This document shows positions 10,798 to 21,579 of a stretch of 64,000 nt of DNA, in pieces. The translations under genes were made by a program, and so were the position numbers. The notes under the pieces were generated by a model. It did no database searches. It saw only the letters and a program-made list of their open reading frames with translations, and was not told the DNA's origin. The first letter of the stretch is position 1. Every line of letters starts with the position of its first letter. This DNA is from Venturia oleaginea (taxonomy: Eukaryota; Ascomycota; Dothideomycetes; Venturiales; Venturiaceae): assembly GCA_013176395.1 (NCBI GenBank), contig JABMLP010000018.1, positions 434,001-498,000 on the forward strand, written 5' to 3'.

Positions 10798-11694
10798 TTA
10801 AACCTTCAGGTCGTCCATGGGCGAAGTAGCTCTCGAAAGTGTGCCTCTCATCGGCTCATAAAAGTGGCCCATTTCCTCCAATAATCTTTTACCCAAGAAT
10901 CCCAGATTCCGGAAGCCAACCTCATTCTGAAGCATTTGGACTTTCAGCTCCCTCCATACTTCCCAGCAGAGCTCAATCTCTATCGGTGTCCCCCTCATGA
11001 TACGGCAGACCAAGCCATTAAGTGGTGAAGACTGCGTCCACGTTTCAGCGTTATCCCTCCTCATATAAGCCCTTCTAGCGAACACGAAGCCAACGCACAG
11101 CTTCTTCAGAACTGGCAACTTTTCCACGACGCTCCCAAGATCTACAAAACTGCCTGCGCTCATAAGTCAATGCGAATCAGAATCTTCAAGTTCGTCACAA
11201 GAGGCAATCGCAATTGCTTAGTCGGTAGAAAGATCCTACCCATTGATGACCCAGACATTTGAAAGCAATCCTCGGGATTTGTAAATATCTCAAAACTATG
11301 ATGCGAATAGAAGAAGTCGCAGCCCTCAGCAGGGATCTGGCAACATGTCGCTAGTATCCCGAGATCGGGTCGGCCGTTTTCCCGGAATATAGATCCGTGG
11401 CGTGCATCGATTGTTACGCGGTTGGCGCCGAGGAGAAGCGGTACGGGGCCGATGGATGTGTGTTGGATGTCGCAAGGGGGTGAGGGGGTGAGGAGGAGGT
11501 GGGTGTAGATTGTCAATCGGAGCTCTGTCCGGTCGTGTTAGCGATGTGCGGATACGATTTGGCGGTGGCGTGGTGCTTGCCTACTGGTAATTCGAGGAAG
11601 GTGAAGGAGCGGAGGGTGCTTTCGTTCCTGTGCGCGTTGGTCAATATCCCCTTACATACCTACGAGGCTGAGATGGCGCCAAAACCCAAGACAT
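10798..11694 (-). pseudogene. 2EXR/F-box-like fungal protein with frameshift
   Basis: The minus strand encodes a typical fungal protein of the type with an LELP...IYTHLL N-terminus and then ILATC...AEGCDFFYSHHSFEIF (about 11160-11516), continuing as FVDLGSVVEKLPVLKKL and so on (10798-11163). The two blocks align as one protein but lie in different frames: the first ends at a TGA at 11160-11162 right after KILIRIDL, and there is no intron signal. A single base loss, or a sequencing error, explains it. An upstream exon ending LEL-P at 11585 joins through an intron; the first ATG (11694) is uncertain because the intron it would need is only about 32 nt. Proteins of this type are abundant in Pezizomycotina with unknown roles. 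Confidence 0.5.
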
Positions 11695-12700
11695 TTTTGA
11701 TGTAGGTGGAGGCTGTGAAGATGGTATTTTCGTAGAGCCGGTATTGGTATGATTCAATATTTGAGTTTGGAAACTGATATCTCGGGCTTTTTGGATCGCG
11801 AGACCAGTGTGTAGTCAGGAGTCTGGAGTGTTGAGCTGATGGCGGACGGAAGTCGATTGTTTTCTCTTATCATGCAGGCAAGGGAGCACGAAGCAGCAGC
11901 GAGAGCCAAAAATAGATATATACGGGATTGCCATAAGTCGGCTGGATCACTCTTCGTTCTTCTTCCCGAGTCTACAGATCTTGATCCTTTTGAATCTTGC
12001 CGATCCGTGCGACGTATTATGGAATATGCAAAGTACTGTGTTTTATGCATCAATGTGGACATACCGAGTGACACCCGTAATATGGATGTACGCCGAGGTA
12101 ATATATGAATAGCTAAGGACTCGGATAGGACCGCTCTAGAGGCACTTAAGCTATACCGAGACTGAGCCTTAGGAGGAGGGTAAGAATTGACTAGGTAATC
12201 TGCGAATTTTAGCTAGGTCCCACGGTGAGGTAGGGCTCTTTGAATTATTTGTACTGCCAGTCAGTCAGTCAAAATCTTGGGAATGTCCACGTTGATGCAC
12301 TAGCTACGGTATATTGGAGTCGGGTTCATGATGTGCAAGATTGAGCGAGATAGCCTCATGGAAATTGAGGAAAATGGTCCTCGGTGCCGAATAGATATCC
12401 TGATCCTTTACAGAAGTGGGATTTTGTCATGCAGGTATACCGTCACCATCACCGTCTCGTACACACAACAACAAAAATTGACGAAGAGACCGATGAATTT
12501 TTTGGTTCGAAGATCAATCTATGAACTAGCCTGACCGCGGTCCGAGCCTTTAACCATGTCCATTGAATAATTATACCCATACCCATGTCCATAGTGACAT
12601 ACCTCGTGAAATCCATCCCATCAGGCTGACTGAGCCTTGATGAGCAACACGCAGCCTTGGAGATTGTAGCCTCGCATATTCATTGAAGGATGAACATAGC
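11695..12700. other. intergenic, nothing recognised
   Basis: Only short frames without coding features are seen. The stretch before 12700 is the likely 3' flank of the small gene that follows on the minus strand. Confidence 0.4.
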
Positions 12701-13107
12701 CTATTGCTTGCCCTCAACACCACTCTCGCTCAAATCACCTCCCTGAGCCGTGTACTTGTCTCCTCCTCCACTGGCTGATAGACCCTCGATCGCTTCGCCT
12801 TTTTCTGGTTCGGGGAGGGGTGCTGTTTTATCTGCGCGGGCGACGTGGTCGGTTGTTGGCTGTGTGTGGAGGAAAAGATTGTGTCAGCTTTTTGATATAA
12901 TAGAAGGCATCGTTTGGGTTGAGATATTCACAGCGATATTTTCTTGGAAAATATCACTGGAAAAAAGACGTCCGTCCATTAAGCACTCCAGTTGAGATGA
13001 ATATTGGTAGAGAGAAAAAATCTTACCTCCTTTCCAGTGCCGTGGATGATATCATGGCCTGGTTCGCCCGTGGCATTGTCGGCTGTTCCTGATCCGTCTC
13101 GTGGCAT
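12701..13107 (-). CDS. conserved small acidic fungal protein, two exons
   Basis: Exon 1 is 13107-13027 (MPRDGSGTADNATGEPGHDI and so on, 27 codons). The intron 13026-12860 is 167 nt, with donor GTAAGA and acceptor CACACAG. Exon 2 is 12859-12701. The frame joins in phase 0 and gives 79 residues that are Gly/Asp/Glu-rich and probably disordered, ending SESGVEGKQ. The MPRDG...DN start is a pattern seen in small uncharacterised Pezizomycotina proteins; I do not know a function. Intron choice is supported by both splice sites and by even composition across the junction. Confidence 0.65.
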
Positions 13108-13836
13108 TTTGTGTGTATGTGAAGTTTTGAAGTTGTTTGGCTTGAAGTATCTTGATCTCGATGGTGTTTGATCTGTGTGAAGTGAAGCAATGAAGAAACT
13201 TCATCGAAGCTCATAGAAGAAGGGAGGTGCTCGAGATCGACGGCAGTCTACGTCACATTTACCACACAAGCACGAAGAGAGTTTGGTCGGGAGGAGCACA
13301 TAGCTTGTCAGGTGGGACTTCAAGTGGATAACAGAATATCGAGGACAAGGAGAAAATGCACCTGTACTGGACACAGCTGTGAACCAAAAGGTGTATCTCG
13401 AAACAGAGTGCCTCAATCCAAGATCCATGTTCATTAATTTCTGACGAATTCATCTTCAACATCTGCCAGATATCCATGCCACATTTAATGTGATATCAGA
13501 TCTCGAAGAACGTGAATCGAGGGACGCGTGGGTGATGTTCTCATTTTGTGATCAAGCAAGGTTGGCCAAACCCAACTCGCTTGTTGTGAAATGTGGAATG
13601 GAAAGATGTGGCCATGCCACACTCCACTCGTCGTAGGAGGTACCCGGCTCGAGAGAGTGTGTATCTGTGGAGCCAGTAAAGAGTGGCGAGCTATGGACAA
13701 AAACCATGATCAGCAGATGAAAATCACGCAAGAGATAAAACGGTGGAGGGTAATTTTGTACATTTGTATGAAGCATCCAATGAATATACTTCATGCTATC
13801 CTAAGAAATTCAAAATTCTGTCATGACCCCAACGCC

Positions 13837-14062
13837 TCAAAACTTCCAAGGTCGTTTTTGCCTGCCACCAGACTCCGATCGTGACTGCCCGGCAATGACC
13901 GTACAACTCCGTTTGATATCCCTAGCGAGCGAACTGTTGTTACAATTGAATCTTTGAACCCTCATCCTCTCTACCCGTCGGTTAGTATCCCTTCGACGCT
14001 CGTGCCTGGTAGTCGTCTCCACAGACCTAGTAGACCCACGGGACGACCGAAGCCTGTTGATG
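13837..14062 (-). other. HAC1 unspliced-frame extension / 3' region
   Basis: If the 20-nt HAC1 intron is not removed, translation stays open past the spliced stop at 14063 to a stop at 13837. This stretch is Arg/Ser-rich with no domain. In the induced state it should be 3' UTR. Confidence 0.6.
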
Positions 14063-15139
14063 CTAAGCACATTCCGCTGCAAGGCCCTTTGCGTCGCTGA
14101 CTGTAATAGTCGCGCCTGCGCCGGGCTGCATATCGAAGAGGCTTGCATCAGTAGGCTCCAGAAGATCACTGGGGTTGCTAGATAGGTGGGTAGACGGCTC
14201 GCCGAAGCTCGATTCGAAGAAAGATTCCGAGCCGCCAACCAGGCTGGTACCGTTCTCAGGAAAGAGGGCAAAGTCGAACAGACCGTCGATGCCATTGTCA
14301 TCAGGTATATCTGAATATTGTAAAGAAAAATTGCTGTCAATGCCACTTGAACTTTTGCAGTCGAAGTGATGGAACTGCTGATATCCGACCGACACTGCAG
14401 GTCGCACAACATTGCAGCAGAATGTTGTGTCGGGTCGGAATCAGAGTTGATCAGTTCAGTGCCTGGCGTTGATGGTGTCGAGTCAATGGGCGAGTCGAGA
14501 GTTGATCGAAGGGAGTCGGGGCTCTGGAAAGATACGAGACTGGGGGTGGCCATACTATTAGGCTCTGACTTGTTGAAGTCTTCTTGTTTAAACTCGTCGT
14601 GTTGTTCATGTTGGTATTCGTCAAGCACTGATACACCTTGGAAGGGAATCGTCTCGGCAAGAGGTGCCGCCTGAGGAACATTGGCCTGAGGAAACATTGA
14701 GCGATAGGCAGCGAGTTCCGTCTCCATAGCGCGAACGCGCTCCTCGAGAGCCTGCTTCTCCTCTTGGAGCGCATCGACTTCTTGGCGCTTGCGTTCACGA
14801 GAGTTGTGGGCGGCGAGACGGTTACGCTTCACACGCTCGATGCGACGCTGTTCCTTCTCGTCGGCGGTCTTTGCGCGCTTTCGTGGTGGTAAGTTTGTCT
14901 TGGGCTCAGGAAGGATCTGACCCCATGACTTGCGCTTCTTCGTCGGTTTTGACGTCGACGAGGATGCCGGATCTTGTTTCGAGTCCAGTGACATGTTGAG
15001 GACATGATGTGGATGAGGAGTGAGGCTGTTGTGCTGATAGAGCGATTTGTTCTTGACAAAGGTCTTCCATTTTGATCGTGGCTGGGGGAGGTGATGATGC
15101 TTGGTTGAATTCCTGAAGTTGAGATAATTGAGCCTCCAT
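14063..15139 (-). CDS. HAC1: HAC1/HacA bZIP transcription factor of the unfolded protein response
   Basis: The bZIP is clear: KKRKSWGQILPEPKTNLPPR, then basic region NRLAAHNSR (N-x7-R) and a leucine zipper from EEKQALEERVRAME. A 20-nt unconventional intron (14375-14394) shifts the frame so that translation ends at 14063 with an acidic, Phe-rich C-terminus suited to activation. The first in-frame ATG is at 14994 (303 residues after the 20-nt removal). A better N-terminus may begin at 15139 (MEAQLSQLQEFNQ...IKMED), joined by an 85-nt intron 15057-14973 that restores the frame (323 residues), although its donor GTCAAG is weak. The product induces ER chaperone and secretion genes once Ire1 has cut the mRNA. 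Without cutting, the frame runs on to 13837. Confidence 0.9.
14375..14394 (-). promoter_or_regulatory. 20-nt Ire1-type unconventional intron in HAC1
   Basis: The RNA reads CTGCAG, then 20 nt ending in CAGCAG, then TTCC. Both borders contain the CNG-CNG pattern of Ire1 sites, and removing exactly 20 nt turns DLQCRSD into DLQFHHFDC and opens 104 new codons. The identical CAG at both borders leaves the exact cut ambiguous by three bases without changing the product. Length and position agree with hacA introns of other filamentous ascomycetes. Confidence 0.9.
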
Positions 15140-18100
15140 TGTGTTGTCTGCTCTCTGCTTGGGATGATGACAATTGAAGCAAGGAAAAGCGTAGGCGGAT
15201 GGCTATGAGGGGGAGTGCTGCCTGCTGTCAGAGAGGACAGAGTGGCCTTTATCAAGTCGAAGCGGACTCAGCCCCTGTCCAGGGTCCGCAATCAACTACT
15301 CCTGGTACGCTATCCCGTAAGCGATCGTCGACTGTTTTCGGTCTCGGCGGGAATCAGCTCAGACGGCCAGTTGGCGAATAGGAGTATGCCGACCAAAAGC
15401 ACACGCATAGGGTAAACTTTCCATTCAGCAACGAGGGAATGTTTCTGAAACCCAATTCGTACGATTCCCTCTTCTGCCGCGCGAATCAGCCCCCTGTCTC
15501 TCCTGATCTCCTTGCCTCCGAAGGCATTTGCCTGCCCTGGAATGCGTCCATAGTCCACCAGAATCGTGCTGCTTCTCAGGAGACGTTGCGTGGGACGTGG
15601 CCTCGGATTCGCCTCATGCTCGCTCTGCACATCAGCTCGGGGCCTGCAGCAGCTTCGCATACCGAACTCACCACACGAGTGAAACCTTTTCGGTGCAACA
15701 ACTTTCTGGGACCCTTTGACAGAGCCAGACCCTCGATCCCTGGGCTCAAACAAATGTTGGTCATCGTTGGATAGCTTGTCCCCACAATCCCCAGAATCTT
15801 TTTAAAGATGGTTAATTTATTCACTTTATGGCTGACCGAGCCGAGAGTTCGATGGAAACAAAGAATACTTTCACATGGGGGCTCTCATCAATCGATTCCC
15901 ACTCTTGCCCGCAGGGAGATATGGCCTCGGAGAGAACGGCGTGACATTATTCTTTTTTTGGACAGCCAATTGTTGCGGAGGCTGAATACTAGTACATGGC
16001 ACAGCGGCGAACAAGAGCTGAAGCCAAGCCAACGTGCTTCCACATCCTCTCCTCCGACCTTCGCCTGTGGAGGGAGTATCCGAGCGCCTACCATTACCAA
16101 ATTCCACTTTGGGCATATTGCGGATGGGACCTACCCCTTCTAGACTCGTGCCCCAGAGTTGAGGATCCAGACGAAGCCAAACAAACCCCCGTTTCGTGAA
16201 ACGAACGAACCCAACCACGGAACAACACACAAGATGATATCCTGGAAGACCATCGATGCCGAATCGAAACCCTAAATTGTCGCCTCGATTCTTGTAGAAC
16301 ATGATCGAAAGTCTTCAGTTTCATCAATTCTCCACACGAATAAATACAAGGTTCACAAGTACCGACTTGAAAGCGTGCTCAAATATTGCCTTTGATTAAA
16401 TTTCCGCTGCCAAATTGAACATACACGACGGCACACGTGAATTACCTCCTCTCCTTTTCAGTTCTGCAGTTGATGGAACATTTCTTTCCCGGTGCCGTTT
16501 TCTCGTCTTTGTCCTTGTCTGAATGATGCTGATATTTGCAATCTTGCCACTTTCGGACCCGCAAGTTTCAGACAATGGTATGCCGGACCTCTCCATGCCG
16601 ACATTGCCTTTAATGATAAAGACGAACTGGACGTACAAAATGGAACTGTTCCCTGGTCTATGCCATTTGTCTGAAAAATACATTTTACAATGTTCTAGCT
16701 TCTAGTGCGAGGTGACCCCTTGTGAGTAGGCGAAATCGCAAGATACAAACATGAAGGTCCTAACGATCAATATCCATCGATGGCCGAACTTGGGAGACCT
16801 GCCATCGCTTTGAGCACAGGCGAGCCATCAATCCATGGCCTTCGTTTCTCACAACAGAAATTGATCTCATCTCTCTCCTCAGCTCCCACTTCCATTTCTC
16901 CGAAGCGAACAACAGTTGGTCTCTACTAGCAGCCAAACTCTATGTCATTTTCTGTTTTGAAGCTTTGTGAGATGTCGAAGTGTCATACTTATCGCATGAA
17001 TGATGCCTCGAGGACTTGATTTGATCCTGCGACACAGTATTTGATCCCGCGTGACCCTGTCTTTTAGCATTGGGCGAGCAGCATCAGCCAACGATGGCTT
17101 CCGTAACAGAGCAACATTCGCTCTTCTTTTCGTCTGTGGTATGCTGTGACGTGCGTCGAGGTCAGGCAACAGTTGATGCGAAAGCGTTTATCACAATCGC
17201 TACAGGTGCCTTACTGCTGCCGGCCCGTCCTCGGAGTACGAATCTTATGGCTAACTCGTGCATGTCGATACATGCAACAAACTGACCATTCGGAGTCATC
17301 GGCAACCTAAACTACAAGACCTCACGTTATTTCAGGAAGTCAGTCACAAAGGTCTAGAATGACTCGACACATGAGAAAAATACATGCAGGCCATACGGCA
17401 AGCAAGAGCAATGCAACACCAATAAGTCCAGATGGTGCTATTAATTGAAAGCTTTCCTGGATTCTGTCTCTTCCAACTCATTCCTATATACATTCTCTCA
17501 CGCCTCCAGATATTCCAAACAATCCCGAGCTAATTCCTCAAATCCAACTCATTGGCAAGAGGTATTTGGTGCAACACCAAGGAAGACAAAATCCCCAGCT
17601 TGTGTACACCCGTCCCTGTTGAGTCCCCACGTATTACAGTTGGGCCCCTTCTTGTTGATTACGATTGTGCACCGGTCGACTGGGGAATAATTCTGAACAC
17701 CGCCGCTCGGCAAGTATTTTCGGACATCGGAGGTTTGTTTTCTACCCTGCGAGTTGATGTAGGCGGATTGGCTAAAGTATAGTTACTATAAATCGCATAG
17801 TATCCTGGGATTGTAAAATATACAATACGAAACAGCACCAGTAAGCGAAGCTGGATTGCGCGAACAGGATCGTTGGGAGGAGAGCTTGCAAGCGCATTCT
17901 TAATAATATCTTGCGGTTAGGGCTGGACTTTTATGGTTGATGTTGTTAAGGTAGAGGCTGTAACAACTTCTCCTCACGGGTACTATGTTATTTAAGTCAG
18001 AGAAGGTAGACTCTCGGAACACCTCCGCATATTATACTGTAACATGGTGAACAGGGTTGCCGGATCTGCGGTACTATAACACATTCTTCGGTTCGGATAA

Positions 18101-19389
18101 ATTCCACAATAGTTCTCTCCGTGCCTTGATAGTCATATCTCCCCTGTCCGGCCATTTTTGTTAGGAATTTGCCAATTTCCTAGTGTGCAAAAGGGAGTCG
18201 ACAAGGTCTTGATACAGCAATCGATCTGTATACCTGCTCGGCTTTCGAGCTTCCAGTTATATCGTAATGTAGTCTGTCGCCAACTGAACGTTGATAGTTC
18301 CCCATCACCCGAGCCATGCTTGACAGTGAAAATATCCTCGTGAGTAATCAGTCGCTAAACCTTTTTCTAGCGATAGACCGAGGTGGTTTGTGCCAATCCA
18401 GAACGTAATTTCGAAATAATATAGAGGACCTAAAAATATGAGTCTCCGCCGCCCACCATGCTGAAACCAGCCCGAGAGTGGCTATCTAAATTTAGCAGCT
18501 AAAAGCGGAACTGATGTCTAGGTTCAGAGTCAAATTCTATTTATATAGAGATAGCCGTGGTATCCATTGTAGAGACTCTTCAAATTCTCCTCTGCTATAT
18601 AGGTTTTCCTTGGAACCGTCTGGTTGGATCGAATGGAAAACCACAATGTAGTCGCTTGCAAGTTTCCTTCTGCAAACAATTTTTCTGCTTGGATAGATAT
18701 GCTCCCTGAGCTTCTTTTATGTGTCACGATACCGCGTCTACGTTACGATAAGTCGTCTTTGTCCAACCCCCGTCTCCACTGCTTGTAATTTTCAAAAAAG
18801 CCACGGAAGTCGCCGGGGCCGGCGGGGTCAATTCTTCTCTCTCTCCACAGGCATGAGCATCAAGCAACAAGCCACCAAAGCTCCGCGTTCATCGGCCTGC
18901 AAAGCAAGGAGATTTATCAAGTTTGGTCCCGCTTAACATCTTGAAGGATTTTGCTGACTTTGTTTAGCGATTTGGAGATTGTCAAGACTGGAAATCAAAC
19001 GGTTAACAATCTTCTTGTATCTTTCGGATCTCGCGCATCGCGAACAAATCACCACCATGTCAGCCATCGAAAAGCTTCCTTCCAACGAACGAGAATGTTG
19101 GTATCGATGAATTTCTCGCCACCGATTTTATCATATCTATCGGCCACTTACCGTAGGCGAGCTCGAGTCCAACCCCGAGGAATCATCTGCTGATAGATCG
19201 CAATGACTGCTCTTTGGAGCGAGATGTCCCATTCATGCGATGTCATCCTTATAATAATCATCCTCTTCATAACGTGGACGATTACGAAGGCTCAGCTGCT
19301 GACAGCGAGTGACTATACCGTATGATCGCAGTCTTTGAGTATATCCGTAACTTCAAGCCCTGCAACTCTAAACAATACCACAGCACATC
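15140..19389. other. 4.2-kb gene-poor region
   Basis: No well-supported gene. The part next to 15140 is probably the long HAC1 leader. Plus-strand frames at 15439-15774 and the minus frame 15310-15753 have no domain or start context. Near 19058 a short ATG frame (MSAIEKLPSNERE) followed by out-of-frame remnants looks like a decayed copy of the small F-box-like family whose better copy is at 19390. Confidence 0.4.
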
Positions 19390-19770
19390 ATGAACCAAGA
19401 AATAATCATAGTCAAGCCAAATGTATCCCCTTTCCACCATCTTCCAAACGAAGTCGTCGAGGAGATCCTCTTCTACGTTTTCCAAGGAGCGACACGGGAA
19501 GAGCTCTCGTCGACAAACTCCACGTACGAAGAGTTCACTCCTTTCTTCGACTCACAAACCTTTGAGGACGTAGATGAGGACAAGGTTAAGCTTACTTTGT
19601 ATAAGGATATGCTTGGTGAGTTGGCGTACATATTTCTGGATACAAGTATGCAATTAGAAGGGAATCTAAGATATGCCCTTGAAATGGTTTTGGTAAAATT
19701 TGAAGGCAAGGTGACGAAGAGAAGGAAAATTGTAGAGAAGATTTTGAAAGCGGCGAAAAAGAGGTTGTAG
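19390..19770 (+). CDS. small F-box-like protein, possibly truncated
   Basis: This encodes 126 residues. The N-terminus (FHHLPNEVVEEILFYVFQGA) looks like an F-box/2EXR start, LPxEVxxEIL. The rest is helical and ends with a Lys/Arg-rich segment (KFEGKVTKRRKIVEKILKAA). It shares its N- and C-terminal patterns with the protein at 24794, so both belong to one small local family. Full-length fungal F-box proteins are much longer, so this may be a truncated derivative. Function unknown. Confidence 0.45.
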   Translation: MNQEIIIVKPNVSPFHHLPNEVVEEILFYVFQGATREELSSTNSTYEEFTPFFDSQTFEDVDEDKVKLTLYKDMLGELAYIFLDTSMQLEGNLRYALEMVLVKFEGKVTKRRKIVEKILKAAKKRL

Positions 19771-20021
19771 CAGGCTGCGAGTCCAGGTTCCTAGTAAGTA
19801 TTCTTTGACTTTTAGTATCCGGATAATCGTGAATTAGCGCGACGACATGTATAAGTAAGGTAGCGACAAGTCGTGCTCAAATTTCAAACCGCCACGTCCA
19901 ACAACAAAATCATTTAACAGGATGCTACGCAGTCACTTCTTCCTACTTCACTCAAAAAACCCTACTGTACTACCATGACGAACTTCCTCTCTCTTCTACT
20001 CGAGCTGGATCGGTAGTATCA

Positions 20022-20400
20022 TGAGGGCACCCGGCATAAAATGCTCCGTCAGGAAATCCTCAACTATGCGTTCCAGACGCCGCAATCCAAGACGCCAAAT
20101 TCAGCCATCTACAACGAGAATTAGCCGAATACTTTATCAGTACATTCTGCCCTATGCCCCACAACATCGTCACCGCCATTGTCACTCCAAATATCTCCAA
20201 GCCAGCTTAGAACCTGACTCGCGTCGATCCTCAGCTCGAGTGCGATATGATCTATCCAGTCAACAACATTCTAACGCTGTTTAAGAATCTGGACGAGGGT
20301 GGCATCACTTCCAAGCGGGAGTATCTCCTAGAGAAGTTCACGGGAATTTGTAACACCCGCGTTTGCAACCATACTGCGAAAAGTACCACTCCAAAATGAC
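20022..20400 (+). pseudogene. decayed F-box-like copy
   Basis: A frame beginning LRQEILNYAFQTPQ resembles the start of the copies at 19390 and 24794 (LQQEILGYLF), but stops and shifts follow within about 30 codons. No intact product is possible. The call rests on short similarity. Confidence 0.3.
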
Positions 20401-20948
20401 GAGGTCTCTCGGTTTCACACTCGAATCTCGCCGACCCGTCCTCCAGACGTTCATAAAAATTTTAAAGGCTGACAGCCTTTAAAATCCTGACACATGTGGT
20501 TTGATGAAAATCAAATGTGGGGCCGAAAGACGACGAGGGAGCAGAGAAATGAATGGAATCGCAGTCGCTAACGCACGAGTAAAGATTGATGCCCAGCAAC
20601 TGATGGACCGAAGACCTGTCAAGTCGGTCTGCATGATAGGAGGAAGTGCGTCGCGTGCGAAGGGAAGTGTCTTAGGTAACGGTCCCGCCTCCGGCATTTG
20701 TTTGCGGTCATCTTTAACACGCCAAAATCTGTGAATCTTAGTCGCTTGTGCAAGATACATCGATAGGATATTCAAACACAAAGCTGCCATTACTTACTCC
20801 TGATTCTGAACCGATAGTCGGACCCAGCTGTATTAAACAACCACCTCTATATATTCAATACAGATAACTACACTCAGTACCACACTTCAAGAGATAACAA
20901 CAATGAACTCAAACAATTCCTACCTCCATTTCACCACCATGGGGAGGC

Positions 20949-21534
20949 ATGGAAGCAACACATGAGCCTCTAATCAATTCATGGAAAGAACTTCTCAAAG
21001 AAAATCGCTTGTCCACGGAGCAACAAGTCTTCAAAGCGCTGAGAAACGATCTCCTCTACAACCAAGAACTCAAAATCTCTACCTGAATCCACACTCTCGT
21101 GAAAAAGGAGAAACGGCTCCTGAACACGCGAGAATCGTCCTCCTTTCCTTCCATTCCAGCTGCTAAAACCAGTCTCCAGTTCACCGGAAGCCCATGCGCA
21201 ATGGGGAACAGGCGACTTTGATCTTGAGGACCGCACGATGCAAATGATTGATGACTTGGATCATTGTACCAGGACGCACAAGATTGGGTGGAAACCGCAC
21301 TTGGATGGATTGTCATCGGAATGGAGTGAAATGCTTTTGGAATTTGTGGAAAATATGGGCTATCATCTGGAACAAGTTAATGAGGCTTTTGAATGGCACA
21401 AAAGTTTCCCGTGTAGGCTAGCCTTGAACGAGATGGGCTTCTCTGGCGATGATAATGGTGAAGATATTGAGTTGATTCCTAGGTTGAAGGATATGTTTAG
21501 CGGCAAAGATTGTGATGTGGACAGTTCTGAGTAG
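20949..21534 (+). pseudogene. broken gene, unknown product
   Basis: An ATG at 20949 opens MEATHEPLINSWKELLKENR and about 43 residues to a TGA. A second coding-like block in another frame (about 21205-21534) reads DFDLEDRTMQMIDDLDHC and continues through GWKPHLDGLSSEWSEMLLEF to an acidic end at 21534. No intron with good sites joins them. The pieces are probably parts of one gene that has decayed, just upstream of the pogo element. I do not recognise the family. Confidence 0.35.
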
Positions 21535-21579
21535 TATGGAAGCAAATGATGAGTTACGTTGATATTAAATAAATAAATA

